From NCBI RefSeq assembly GCF_018122625.2, contig NZ_JAGQFT020000003.1, positions 1 to 64,000 on the forward strand: a stretch of 64,000 nt of DNA, in the 5' to 3' direction. The position numbers were made by a program, and so were the translations under genes. The DNA comes from Coralloluteibacterium stylophorae. Lineage in GTDB: Bacteria > Pseudomonadota > Gammaproteobacteria > Xanthomonadales > Xanthomonadaceae. Of this stretch, positions 9,061 through 24,750 are shown one piece after another. Numbering within the stretch: the first letter of the stretch is position 1; the number at the start of each line of letters is the position of its first letter. The notes below the pieces were generated by a model. The model saw only the letters and a list, made by a program, of their open reading frames with translations. It searched no databases and was not told where the DNA came from.

Positions 9061-11316
9061 TCAGAAGTCATACGACAGGCTCACGTAGCAGGACCGGGGG
9101 CTCAGCAGGTTGTAGGAGCCGTAGTCCTCGTTCGGGAACACCGAGCCGATGCGATCGGTGTCGGTCAGGTTGTAGACCGACAGCTGCAGGCGCGCGCCGG
9201 CGAGCGGGCCATCGCGACCGCCCTGGTAGCCCAGGCTGCCGTTGACCACGACCGACGAAGGCACCTCCTCGGTGTTGAAGGTGTCGCCGTAGCGGTCGCC
9301 GGTGTACTTGGCTTCGAGGTTGGCGAAGAAGTGCTCGCCGCTGTAGCCGCCGTTGAGGTTGAACATCAGCTCCGGCTGGTCGGGCACGTCGTTGCCCGCC
9401 ACCTCGCGCAGGCTGCCGTCGGAGTTGTAGTAGTCGTCCTGGAACTCCGAGCGGTTGAGCGTCAGCGACGCGCCGGTGCGCCAGCCGGGGGCCGGCCGCC
9501 ACATGCCGGAGATCTCCACGCCGTAGGTCTCGACGTCGCCGACGTTCTGGTACACGGTCGAGTCGACCACGTAGGGATCGGGATCGCTGAGCGCGATGAT
9601 GCGGTTGTTGTAGGCGATCCAGTAACCGGCGATGTAGCCGCTCCAGTCGCCGTTCTCCACGCGCACGCCGAGGTCGACGTTCTCGGAATCCTCCGGCGCG
9701 AGCGTGGCCAGGGTGTCGCCGCCCGCGGTCAGCGACTGCCGCGGCGCGGCGCTGAAGTTCTCGGCGTAGTTGGCGAACAGCTGGCTGGCGTCGCCGAGGT
9801 CGAAGCTCACGCCCGCCTGCGGCTGGAACCAGTCGCTGTCCTCGCGCCGGGTCGAGCGGGTGGTGTTGGCATAGAAGTCGTCGAGGTTGGCGATGCCCTC
9901 GAAATCGCGCTCGACCTGCAGGCCCTTCGCACCGAACTCCAGGCGCATGCGCCCGTCCAGCAGGCGCAGGGTGTCCTTGACGAACACCTGGGTGACCTCG
10001 GTGTCGAAGTTGCGGTCGTAGTAGTTGATGATGAACGGCTGGTCCTTGAGGATGTCGCCGCCCTCGTCGAGGTTGTACAGCGGGCGGTACTGCGAGAACT
10101 CGTAGCTCTCGTACCAGCCGCCGACCTCCAGCGTGTTGAGGTCGCTTTCCCAGGCGACGCTGCCGGTGATGCCCTTGCGGTCGCCATCGATCTCCTCCAG
10201 CCGCTTCGCCATGCGCCCCGGCGAGAGCAGGGCGATGTCGGTGCGGTCGGGGTCGCCGGCCAGCGCATTCTCGTACTGCGTCAGCGCGCCATCGGGCGTC
10301 GCGGTGCCGTAGCCGTAGCCGCGCTTGTTCTCGACGTAGGGCACGAAGCGCAGCCTGATCCGGTCGGCGAGCAGGAAGTCCCCGTGCAGGCTCACCAGCG
10401 AATCGATGCGGCCGTTGGTCCAGTTGCCGGCGTAGCTGGCATCGGCCACGGGATCGCCGCTGGCGGTCGGGTTGAGGTCCCAGGACAGCGAGCCGTCGAG
10501 GTTGTAGCTCTGGTAGTCGTGGTCGTCGCGCTTGTTGTAGCGCCAGGCAAGCGCGAGGCTGTTCATGCCCCACGCCTGCTGCACCTTCATCTCGAAGTGG
10601 TCCGCCTCGAGCGTGGCGTCGTTGTTGTCCCACTGCGTGCCGCGGGTGCGCGCGGCCGAGAAATAGGCGCTCGGCCCACCGCTCCACCATTCCGGCGTAT
10701 CGATGCGCGCGAAGGTGCGCACGAATTCGTCGGAGCCCAGCGTCTGCGAAACCGATCCGCCCCACACGCCGGTCGGGTCGTCGCTGGTGTAGCGGATCGC
10801 GCCGCCGAGCGCGTGGTAGGAGGGCTGGGTCACGTCGCCCGAGCCCGCGGACACGGTGGCGTCGAGCAGGTTCTCGGTCAGCACGTAGCGCGAGATCGGT
10901 CCGCCCTCGCGCACGTCGGAGGTCTCCAGCGGAATCCCGTCGAGGGTGACGCCGACCTGTTCCGAGCTGAAGCCGCGGATGCGCAGGGCATCGCCGAACT
11001 CGTAGAGGCCATAGGGATCGGTGCTCTGCACGTTCACGCCGGGCAGCTCGCCGAGCAGGTTCTGCGGCGAGATGCCCGGCGCCTCGGCGAGGATCTCCGC
11101 CTGCGAGATCGACGCGGTGGCGCGGGTCGAGCCGCTCCCGACCACGCTGATCGTGTCCAGGCGCGCCGCAGCGCCGTTCGCGCCCGCTTCCGCAGCGGAA
11201 CCGCTGTCGATCGCCTGCGGCTCCTCGGCCAGCGCCGGTGGGATCGCCACCAGTGCCGGCAGCACCGTTCCCATCAGGCAGAACCGGATCCGTGCATCGG
11301 GCTTCCTCAACCGCAT
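9061..11316 (-). CDS. TonB-dependent outer-membrane receptor
   Basis: A 751-residue receptor. The ATG at 11316 is chosen because it has a strong Shine-Dalgarno (GAGGAG, 7 nt away); an ATG at 11340 would add 8 residues ahead of the signal peptide. After the signal (to ALAEE) comes a TonB-box-like DTISVVG, then a plug domain (LGELPGVNVQS, RIRGFSSEQVGVTLDGIPL) and a beta-barrel of about 600 residues ending in Phe (SLSYDF), as outer-membrane barrels do. It is the first gene of the operon with the amine oxidase, cytochrome and RidA genes and presumably imports their substrate. There is no FecA-like signalling extension, so control is more likely by the MalT-type regulator. Confidence 0.93.
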   Translation of the reverse strand: MRLRKPDARIRFCLMGTVLPALVAIPPALAEEPQAIDSGSAAEAGANGAAARLDTISVVGSGSTRATASISQAEILAEAPGISPQNLLGELPGVNVQSTDPYGLYEFGDALRIRGFSSEQVGVTLDGIPLETSDVREGGPISRYVLTENLLDATVSAGSGDVTQPSYHALGGAIRYTSDDPTGVWGGSVSQTLGSDEFVRTFARIDTPEWWSGGPSAYFSAARTRGTQWDNNDATLEADHFEMKVQQAWGMNSLALAWRYNKRDDHDYQSYNLDGSLSWDLNPTASGDPVADASYAGNWTNGRIDSLVSLHGDFLLADRIRLRFVPYVENKRGYGYGTATPDGALTQYENALAGDPDRTDIALLSPGRMAKRLEEIDGDRKGITGSVAWESDLNTLEVGGWYESYEFSQYRPLYNLDEGGDILKDQPFIINYYDRNFDTEVTQVFVKDTLRLLDGRMRLEFGAKGLQVERDFEGIANLDDFYANTTRSTRREDSDWFQPQAGVSFDLGDASQLFANYAENFSAAPRQSLTAGGDTLATLAPEDSENVDLGVRVENGDWSGYIAGYWIAYNNRIIALSDPDPYVVDSTVYQNVGDVETYGVEISGMWRPAPGWRTGASLTLNRSEFQDDYYNSDGSLREVAGNDVPDQPELMFNLNGGYSGEHFFANLEAKYTGDRYGDTFNTEEVPSSVVVNGSLGYQGGRDGPLAGARLQLSVYNLTDTDRIGSVFPNEDYGSYNLLSPRSCYVSLSYDF

Positions 11317-11351
11317 CGTCGCTCTCCTCGGTTTCAGCACTGGCGCATGGA

Positions 11352-11370
11352 CGCGTCCCGGCGGGACGCG
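11352..11370. promoter_or_regulatory. 8-bp inverted repeat 36 bp upstream of TonB receptor gene
   Basis: CGCGTCCC (11352-11359) and GGGACGCG (11363-11370) are perfect complements with a 3-nt loop. It lies in the leader of the TonB receptor operon, so it could be an operator or an mRNA hairpin in the 5' untranslated region. No T-run follows it, so it is not an intrinsic terminator. Confidence 0.35.
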
Positions 11371-11579
11371 CGGGGTTGCCCACTCCGTCGCGGCGACGCC
11401 CGCAGCGACGGGCGAACGGCCGCAGCGGTCCGCTGCGCGTCGCCGCGGTGGGCGCGCAATGTGGGGCGATCGGTTGCGGTCACCGCCGCGCGGCGCTGGA
11501 AGCCGCCGCGTCCCTGGCAGGCGTGTGACCGTTCGATGACGACCTTAGCCAGAAGCGCCGCCGACGGGCGCTCGCCGGC

Positions 11580-11627
11580 GGGTAGGCCCGGCCGACGGGT
11601 AGGTGCTGGCGGGAGGGGGACCTACCC
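11580..11627. promoter_or_regulatory. GGGTAGG direct repeats plus inverted copy
   Basis: GGGTAGG occurs at 11580-11586 and 11597-11603, 17 bp apart, with an inverted copy CCTACCC at 11621-11627. The last two extend to GGGTAGGT and ACCTACCC, an 8-bp inverted repeat with a 15-nt gap. It lies 20 bp beyond the ispD stop and about 270-310 bp upstream of the TonB receptor. It may be activator sites for the MalT-type regulator or a terminator-like hairpin after ispD. There is no T-run. Confidence 0.35.
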
Positions 11628-11647
11628 GGTGCGGGCAGGGTCGCGCG

Positions 11648-12331
11648 TCAGTGGCGCGCCAACAGGAACTCGGCGAAGGCGAGGTCCGCCGGCGTGGTGA
11701 CCTTGATGTTGTCCTCGGCGCCCTCGACCAGCAGCGGGGCCAGGCCGAGGCGCTCCATCGCCATGGCCTCGTCGGTGACGGCGACGCCGGCACGGGCCGC
11801 GGCCTCGAGGGCGCGGGTGAGGCCGCCGCGGCGGAACAGCTGCGGGGTGAGCGCACGCCACAGGTCCTCGCGCGGCTGGGTCGCGGCCACGGTGGTCGCC
11901 GCGGTGGCGCGCTTGAGCGTGTCGCGCACCGGCGCCGCGAGCAGCGCGCCGACGGCATGCACGGCGCCGCGCTCGAGCAGCGCGTCGAGGTCGGCCAGGC
12001 GCACGCAGGGCCGCGCCGCATCGTGCACCAGCACCGGATCGTCCTCGATCACCGTCGCCGGCAGCGCCTGCAGCGCGGCCAGCACCGAATCGGCGCGCTC
12101 GTCGCCGCCCCAGCAGGTGAAGACGGGCTTGCCGACGACCTCGCGCAGGCGCGGCCAGTGCGGATCGTCCGGCGCCAGCGCCACCATCGCCGCATCGATG
12201 CGCGGGTGCGACAGCACCCGCTCGAGCGTGCGCTGGATCAGCGGCGCGCCGCCGAGGTCGACGTACTGCTTGGGCAGGGCGCCGCCGAAGCGCGCGCCGC
12301 GCCCGGCGGCCGGCACCACCACCCAGGTCAC
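11648..12331 (-). CDS. ispD: 2-C-methyl-D-erythritol 4-phosphate cytidylyltransferase
   Basis: A 227-residue MEP-pathway enzyme that couples CTP and methylerythritol 4-phosphate. The CTP-binding N-terminus reads VVPAAGRGARFGGALPKQY, and VHDAARPCV and the late ITLVEGxxxNIKVTTPxDL-like region (here LVEGAEDNIKVTTPADL) are diagnostic. The start is a GTG at 12331 that overlaps the ftsB stop as GTGA, so ftsB-ispD are coupled. In related genomes ispF-truD follow directly. Here the chain is broken after ispD by the amine-oxidation island. Confidence 0.96.
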   Translation of the reverse strand: MTWVVVPAAGRGARFGGALPKQYVDLGGAPLIQRTLERVLSHPRIDAAMVALAPDDPHWPRLREVVGKPVFTCWGGDERADSVLAALQALPATVIEDDPVLVHDAARPCVRLADLDALLERGAVHAVGALLAAPVRDTLKRATAATTVAATQPREDLWRALTPQLFRRGGLTRALEAAARAGVAVTDEAMAMERLGLAPLLVEGAEDNIKVTTPADLAFAEFLLARH

Positions 12332-12642
12332 TGCCGGCCGTCCCCGTCGGCGGGCTGCGCCGCGGGCGCGTCCTCGACCACGCGGTAGAAGGTCTCGCCC
12401 GGGCGGATCATGCCGAGCTCGGAACGGGCACGCTCCTCGATCGCGGCATCGCCGGTCTTGAGATCCTCGACCTCGGCCGACAGCGCGTCGTTGCGCAGCT
12501 TGAGCCTGGCGTTCTCCGCGCGCTGCCGGGCGACCGACTGCTCCAGCGCCTCCACCTCCCGCCAGCCGCCCTCGCCCGCCCAGAACTTGACCTGGAGCAG
12601 CACCAGAAGCGCGACCAGCAACAGCGCGATGAGGCGGAACAT
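12328..12642 (-). CDS. ftsB: Cell division protein FtsB
   Basis: A 104-residue bitopic membrane protein of the FtsQLB divisome complex. There is one N-terminal transmembrane helix (residues 1-18, very Leu/Val rich), then a coiled coil (about 28-66) and the conserved IEERARSELGMIRPGETFYRV region that binds FtsQ. The C-terminal tail is Ala/Asp-rich and probably disordered. It sits between eno (36 bp upstream) and ispD (4-bp overlap), its usual place. Confidence 0.95.
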   Translation of the reverse strand: MFRLIALLLVALLVLLQVKFWAGEGGWREVEALEQSVARQRAENARLKLRNDALSAEVEDLKTGDAAIEERARSELGMIRPGETFYRVVEDAPAAQPADGDGRQ

Positions 12643-12678
12643 GGGCGGGCGGCCGGCGGTTGCAGCGCTGGAGTCCGG

Positions 12679-20025
<7,347 letters not shown>

Positions 20026-20032
20026 AGCGCCT

Positions 20033-20845
20033 TCAGCCCAGCGTCGTCTCCAGCAGGCGGCGGAGCAGCGGCTGCACCCGCGCGGCGCGCTCCGCGTCCC
20101 AGGCGAAACTGTCCTCGTCCATGTAGGTGCGCTGGGCGAGTTCGAGCTGCACCGCGTCGACGCCCTCGCCCGGGCGTCCGTAGTGCCGGGTGATGTGGCC
20201 GCCCTTGAAACGGCCGTTGGCGACCCAGCGGTAGTCGGCCTGGGCCGCGAGCACGCCCTCCAGCGCCTTCTGCAGCGCCGGCGAGCAGCTCGTCCCGGCC
20301 GCGGTGCCGAGATTGAAGTCGGGCAACGGCCCGTCGAACAGGAACGGCACCTCGCCGCGGATGCTGTGGCCTTCCCACAGCACCGCGCGCCCGTGCGCGC
20401 TGCGGATGCGCGCCAGCTCGCCGGCCAGGGCGGCGTGGTAGGGCCGCCAGTAGCGCTGCACGCGCGAACGCACCTCGGCTTCGTCCGGCACGCGGCCCTT
20501 GCGGTAGACCGGCTCGCCGGAGAACCGCACCAGCGGGCACAGGCCGGTGGTGTTCTGGCCGGGATACAGCGAGACGTCGTCCTCGCCGCGGTTGAGGTCG
20601 ATCACGTAGCGCGAATGGCGCGGCACCAGCACCGAAGCGCCGAGATCCCGCGCGAAGGCGTACAGCCGCGCGACGTGCCAGTCGGTGTCCGGCACCCGCC
20701 GCGCTGCATCGGTGAGGCGCGCGGCGATGGCGTCGGGCACGTGGGTGCCGTCGTGCGGCAGGCTCACCAGCAGCGGCGCGGTGCCGCGATGCAGCGTGTA
20801 GGTGTCGGTGTCGGTCTGCAGGTCCATCGCGGCATGGTAGGCCAT
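20033..20845 (-). CDS. hutG: N-formylglutamate amidohydrolase family protein (HutG-like)
   Basis: A 270-residue member of the N-formylglutamate amidohydrolase family, which removes formate from N-formylglutamate in one form of histidine degradation. Characteristic segments are LLVSLPHDGTHVP, DTDWHVARLY, RYVIDLNRGEDD, LWEGHSI and NGRFKGGHITRHYG. The start may be ATG 20845 or ATG 20827; neither has a clear Shine-Dalgarno. No hutH, hutU or hutI is nearby, so the physiological role here is uncertain. It is 22 bp downstream of the glutathione reductase gene on the same strand. Confidence 0.88.
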   Translation of the reverse strand: MAYHAAMDLQTDTDTYTLHRGTAPLLVSLPHDGTHVPDAIAARLTDAARRVPDTDWHVARLYAFARDLGASVLVPRHSRYVIDLNRGEDDVSLYPGQNTTGLCPLVRFSGEPVYRKGRVPDEAEVRSRVQRYWRPYHAALAGELARIRSAHGRAVLWEGHSIRGEVPFLFDGPLPDFNLGTAAGTSCSPALQKALEGVLAAQADYRWVANGRFKGGHITRHYGRPGEGVDAVQLELAQRTYMDEDSFAWDAERAARVQPLLRRLLETTLG

Positions 20846-20867
20846 GCGCGCCGGCAGCCGGCACGGC

Positions 20868-22217
20868 TCAGACCAGGGTGACGACTTCCTCGCCGGTGCT
20901 CGGATGCACGGCGATGGTGGCGTCGAAGTCGCGCTTGGTCGCGCCGCAGCGCATCGCCACGGCGAAGCCCTGCAGCACCTCGTCGGTGTTCTCGCCGACC
21001 ATGTGCAGGCCGATCACGCGCTCGTCGTCGCCGGTGCAGATCAGCTTGACGAAGCTCTCGCAGTCGCGGCCGCCGAGCGCGGTGCGCAGTGCGCGGAAGC
21101 GGCCGCGATGGATGGTGATGCCGTCGCCGTGGCGCGCGCGCGCCTGGGCCTCGGACAGGCCGACACTCGCCAGCGGCGGATGGCCGAACACCACGCTCGG
21201 GATCAGGCCGAGATCCACCGGCACCGGCTCGCCGGTCGCGAACAGGCGGTCGGCCAGCCTGCGCCCGCAGGCCACCGCCACCGGCGTGAGCGGCCGCAGC
21301 GTGCTGCAGTCGCCGAGGGCGTGGACGTGGGCGGCGGAGGTGTCGAACTCGTCGTCGACCTCGATCCGCCCGCGCCCGTCGGTCTTCACGCCGACGCTCT
21401 CCAGGCCGATCCCGCGCGTGCGCGGCGCACGCCCCACCGCCCACAGCACCCGGTCGAAGCCCGCCTTGGTGCCGCCCTCGCGGCATTCGACGGTGAGTTT
21501 CGCGCCGTCGCGGACGAGGCTGGTGACGTCGACCCCGCAGCGCACGTCGATGCGCTCGCCGCGCATGCGCGAGGCGAGGAAGTCGGCCGACTCCGCGTCG
21601 AACTTCTCGAGCAGCTGCTGCTCGCGTGCGAACAGCGTCACCTCGGTGCCGAGGGCGCAGAGCATGCCGGCCAGCTCGACCGAAATGTAGCCGCCGCCGA
21701 TCAGCGCGACCCGGCGCGGCTGCGCCTGCCAGCCGAAGAAGTCGTCGGAGGTCTCGCCGAGGTCGGCGCCGTCGATGTCCGGCACGACGGGCCTGGAGCC
21801 GGTGGCGACGAGGATGTGGCGCGCGCCGAGTTCGCGTTCGCCGGCCCGGACCCGCCCCGGCCCGACGATGCGGCCTTCGGCGGCGATGATCTCCACGCCC
21901 GCGCTGGCGAAGCGCTCGCGGTAGCGCCGCTCGATGCCGGCGATGAAGGCGTCGCGTCGCTCGACGAAGGCGCCCCAGTCGATCTTCGTCGGCTTCACCG
22001 GGAAGCCGTATTCGCGGCCGATGTCCTGCGCGTAGGCGAGCTGCGCGGCGAGCCACGTCGCCTTCTTCGGCACGCAGCCGGAATGGATGCAGGTGCCGCC
22101 GACCGGGCCGGATTCGACCATCGCCACGCGCGCGCCGTGGGCGGCGGCGCGCTGCGCGGTGGCCATGCCGCCGGAACCGGCGCCGATCACCACGAGGTCG
22201 TACTGGGCCTGGCTCAT
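20868..22217 (-). CDS. gor: Glutathione-disulfide reductase
   Basis: A 449-residue FAD enzyme that reduces glutathione disulfide with NADPH. It begins YDLVVIGAGSGGMATAQRAA and has the redox-active pair in GGTCIHSGCVPKK (glutathione reductases usually have GGTCVNVGCVPKK). A second dinucleotide fold, ALIGGGYISVELAG, binds NADPH. The C-terminal HPSTGEE supplies the catalytic His-Glu seen in glutathione reductase as HPTSSEE. The start ATG at 22217 overlaps the stop of the upstream D-amino acid dehydrogenase-like gene by 4 bp. Trypanothione-reductase-like specificity cannot be excluded from sequence alone. Confidence 0.92.
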   Translation of the reverse strand: MSQAQYDLVVIGAGSGGMATAQRAAAHGARVAMVESGPVGGTCIHSGCVPKKATWLAAQLAYAQDIGREYGFPVKPTKIDWGAFVERRDAFIAGIERRYRERFASAGVEIIAAEGRIVGPGRVRAGERELGARHILVATGSRPVVPDIDGADLGETSDDFFGWQAQPRRVALIGGGYISVELAGMLCALGTEVTLFAREQQLLEKFDAESADFLASRMRGERIDVRCGVDVTSLVRDGAKLTVECREGGTKAGFDRVLWAVGRAPRTRGIGLESVGVKTDGRGRIEVDDEFDTSAAHVHALGDCSTLRPLTPVAVACGRRLADRLFATGEPVPVDLGLIPSVVFGHPPLASVGLSEAQARARHGDGITIHRGRFRALRTALGGRDCESFVKLICTGDDERVIGLHMVGENTDEVLQGFAVAMRCGATKRDFDATIAVHPSTGEEVVTLV

Positions 22218-23467
22218 GCGAAGCGGGCGGGATCGTAGGGGGAAGGGTCGAGGATAGGCGCGCGCCGCGTCACGAGGTCGGCAAGAAGCCGACCGGTCGC
22301 CGCCGACATGCTCATGCCGAGCATGCCGTGCCCCGTCGCCAGCCACAGGTTGTCCCAGCGCGGCGCGCGGCCGAGCAGCGGCAGGTCGTCGTAGGTCATC
22401 GGCCGCCAGCCGTACCACTCCTCGCGCAGCTCGGGCCCGACCGGTTCGTGCAGGTGTTCGCGCGCGGCGCGCACGAGCGCGTCCAGGCGGGTGCGGTTGA
22501 GGCTGGCGTCGTAGCCGGAGAACTCCATCGTGCTGCCCAGGCGGAAGCCGTCGGACCACGTGGTCACGCACACCTGCGGGCCCTTCAGCACCAGCGGTCG
22601 CGACGGCGCCAGCGCCGGCCGCGAATAGGTGATCGAGTAGCCCTTGCCGGGCTGCACCGGCACGTTCAGGCCGAGACCGCGCGACAGTGTCGGCGACCAC
22701 GCGCCGGCGGCCAGGACCACCTCGCCGCCGCGGCGCGCGCCGAGCGCGGTCCGCACCGACGCCACGCGACCGCGCTCGTGGTCGATGCCGAGCACGCGGC
22801 AGTCCTCCTCGATCAGGCCGCCGTTGGCGCGCACCACCCGCGCCAGCTCGGCGACGTAGCGGTCCGGGCGCAGGCTGGCGTCGCCGGCGAATTCGATCGC
22901 TCCGGCGACGCCCGGCCGCAGCGCCGGCTCGCAGCGTGCGACCTCGGCCGCATCCAGCACCCGCGACTCGATCCCGAGCGTGCGCAGCAGCGCCGCCTCC
23001 CGCACCTCGTGCTCGAACTGGCGCCGGTCGCGCGCCACGTACCACAGCGGGTTGGCCTCGAACCGGCAGTCGAGGCCCTCCTCCTCCACCAGGGTCCCGA
23101 TCAGGCCGCGCGAGGCGTCCAGCAGCGCCGCGCGCGCGCGGGCGCTCGCCCACCAGTCGTCGCGGTTGCAGCGCAGGGCGAAGCGCAGCAGCCAGTCGGC
23201 GAGCGCCGGATCGACGCGCGGGCGGATGTAGAGCGGCGCATCGGGCCTGGTCATCCACTTCAGCGCGCGCGCGATCACGCCCGGCCCCGCCAGCGGCGGC
23301 GCATGGCTGGGCGTGATCGTGCCGCAGTTGCCGTGCGAGGCGCCGCTGCCGACCCGTCCCTGCTCGAGGATGCGCACGCCGCGCCCTTCGCGCAGCAGGT
23401 ACAGCGCACAGGCGAGGCCGGCGACGCCGCCGCCGAGGATGAGGATGTCGTCGTGGCTGTCGGTCAT
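22214..23467 (-). CDS. DadA-like FAD-dependent D-amino acid dehydrogenase
   Basis: A 417-residue DAO-family flavoprotein. The N-terminal FAD motif is ILILGGGVAGLACALYLL, with GASHGNCGTI as the following conserved DadA-type segment. The C-terminal WYGWRPMTYDDLPLLGRAP and LATGHGMLGMSMSAATG are typical of D-amino acid or D-hydroxyproline dehydrogenases. These pass electrons to the respiratory chain while making a 2-oxo or imino acid. Its stop overlaps the gor start by 4 bp. No alanine racemase or hydroxyproline gene is next to it, so the substrate is unassigned. Confidence 0.85.
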   Translation of the reverse strand: MTDSHDDILILGGGVAGLACALYLLREGRGVRILEQGRVGSGASHGNCGTITPSHAPPLAGPGVIARALKWMTRPDAPLYIRPRVDPALADWLLRFALRCNRDDWWASARARAALLDASRGLIGTLVEEEGLDCRFEANPLWYVARDRRQFEHEVREAALLRTLGIESRVLDAAEVARCEPALRPGVAGAIEFAGDASLRPDRYVAELARVVRANGGLIEEDCRVLGIDHERGRVASVRTALGARRGGEVVLAAGAWSPTLSRGLGLNVPVQPGKGYSITYSRPALAPSRPLVLKGPQVCVTTWSDGFRLGSTMEFSGYDASLNRTRLDALVRAAREHLHEPVGPELREEWYGWRPMTYDDLPLLGRAPRWDNLWLATGHGMLGMSMSAATGRLLADLVTRRAPILDPSPYDPARFA

Positions 23468-23496
23468 GCCGCGAGTGTAGCGACCGCCCCCCGGGC

Positions 23497-24747
23497 TCAG
23501 ACGTCGGCGGCCGCGCGTCGCAGCGGCGGCCAGCGCAGCCAGGTCGCCGCGCGCCACAGCCATTCCAGTGGCCCGTAGGCGAAGCGCCCCATCCACCAGC
23601 GACTGATCACCAGCTGCGCCGCGAACACCGCCAACACCAGGCCGCACTGCCCGGCCCGGCCGATCTGGCCGTACAGCCCGGCGCCGTAGCCGTAGAACAC
23701 GAGCGAGGCGACCAGCGACTGCAGGATGTAGTTGGTCAGCGCCATGCGTCCTGCCGGCGCCAACCAGGCCCGCAGCCGCGGCATGCGCGCGAAGGCCAGC
23801 GCCAGCACTGCGAGATATGCCAGCGCCAGCGGCAGGTTGGCGAACAGCATCACCCCGAGCGCGAGGTAGCGGCCGCCGGAACCGGCCTCGGCGCCCAGCG
23901 CGATCCACAGCGCGAGCGCGGTCAGCGCCGCCCCGAGCGGCGCGCCCCATCCGAGCATCCGCATCAGCACGCGGCGATGCGCCGCCGGGTCGACGACGAC
24001 GCCCGACCGCACGCACCACATGCCGATCAGGAACACGCCCAGGATCGACGGCAGGATCGCGATCTCGTTGGCGAGCTGGCCGCCGAAGTACGACAGGCGC
24101 TGCGCGGTGACGGTGGCGAAGTCGCCCTGGACATAGGCCTGCGCGGCCGCGGCGGCGTCCACGGCCGTATCGGGCGCCAGCGCCGGTGCCGCCGCCATCA
24201 GCGCCCCGCCGAGGAGCGACAGCAGGGCCAGCAACAGATAGAGGGTCGCGCCGAGCACCCACAGCAGGCGCTGCTCGAGCCCGTGGAAGGCGAGCAGCAC
24301 GGCGCCGGCGATCGCGTAGTTGTGCAGGATGTCGCCCGGCCACAGCAGGACGGCGTGGGCGACGCCCAGCCCCAGCAGCATGCCCAGGCGGCGCGCGTAG
24401 GCCGGCGCGAACGGACGCGGCGACGCCTGCGCGCGGCCCTGCATCACCGCGAATCCCATCCCGAACAGCAGCGAGAACAGGATCCAGAACTTGCCCTGGA
24501 CCAGGGCGTACACCAGCCACGCCGCCAGCGCGTCGAGCGGTGCCAGGCCGGCGGCGGGGCCGAGACCCAGCTCCTGCATCGGCCGCGAGAACCACTCGAC
24601 GTTCATCAGGAAGATGCCGAGCAGGGCCACGCCGCGGATCGCGTCGAGGCCCTCGACGCGGCCCCGCGGCGCGCCGTCGAGCGCGCCGGCAGCCGCGGGC
24701 GGCAGGGGCGCCGGGGCGGTCACCGGAGCTCCCCGCACCTCCGCCAT
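23497..24747 (-). CDS. DUF418-family inner-membrane protein (YeiB-like)
   Basis: A 416-residue polytopic membrane protein with about nine to ten helices. The N-terminal RVEGLDAIRGVALLGIFLMN segment and the C-terminal GRMALTNYILQSL followed by WMGRFAYGPLEWLWR are diagnostic for the DUF418/YeiB family. The family relates distantly to acyltransferase-like HGSNAT membrane proteins, but no activity is established for this branch. The N-terminal 25 residues are Pro/Ala-rich. It lies 3 bp downstream of slyD and 29 bp upstream of the DadA-like gene, so slyD-DUF418-dadA-gor-hutG form a likely operon. Confidence 0.88.
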   Translation of the reverse strand: MAEVRGAPVTAPAPLPPAAAGALDGAPRGRVEGLDAIRGVALLGIFLMNVEWFSRPMQELGLGPAAGLAPLDALAAWLVYALVQGKFWILFSLLFGMGFAVMQGRAQASPRPFAPAYARRLGMLLGLGVAHAVLLWPGDILHNYAIAGAVLLAFHGLEQRLLWVLGATLYLLLALLSLLGGALMAAAPALAPDTAVDAAAAAQAYVQGDFATVTAQRLSYFGGQLANEIAILPSILGVFLIGMWCVRSGVVVDPAAHRRVLMRMLGWGAPLGAALTALALWIALGAEAGSGGRYLALGVMLFANLPLALAYLAVLALAFARMPRLRAWLAPAGRMALTNYILQSLVASLVFYGYGAGLYGQIGRAGQCGLVLAVFAAQLVISRWWMGRFAYGPLEWLWRAATWLRWPPLRRAAADV

Positions 24748-24750
24748 CGG

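Larger units (their letters stand above)
11317..11647. other. Intergenic region upstream of the TonB operon
   Basis: This 331-bp interval lies between the TonB receptor start and the ispD stop, both on the minus strand. It should contain the promoter of the amine-oxidation operon. I see no convincing -35/-10 pair. It holds an 8-bp hairpin near the gene and a cluster of GGGTAGG elements near ispD, listed separately. No coding frame here looks real. Confidence 0.5.

Noticed and set aside
7439-9088. Long plus-strand frame opposite the amine oxidase
   Set aside because: Low-complexity His/Val/Arg composition typical of antisense of a GC-rich gene; the minus-strand gene has clear FAD and Tat motifs.
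3545-11647. Phage, integrase or insertion-sequence borders around the island
   Set aside because: I found no integrase, transposase, terminal inverted repeats or tRNA at either edge.
20033-20845. Histidine utilisation (hut) operon
   Set aside because: Only the hutG-like gene is present; no hutH, hutU, hutI or hutC nearby.
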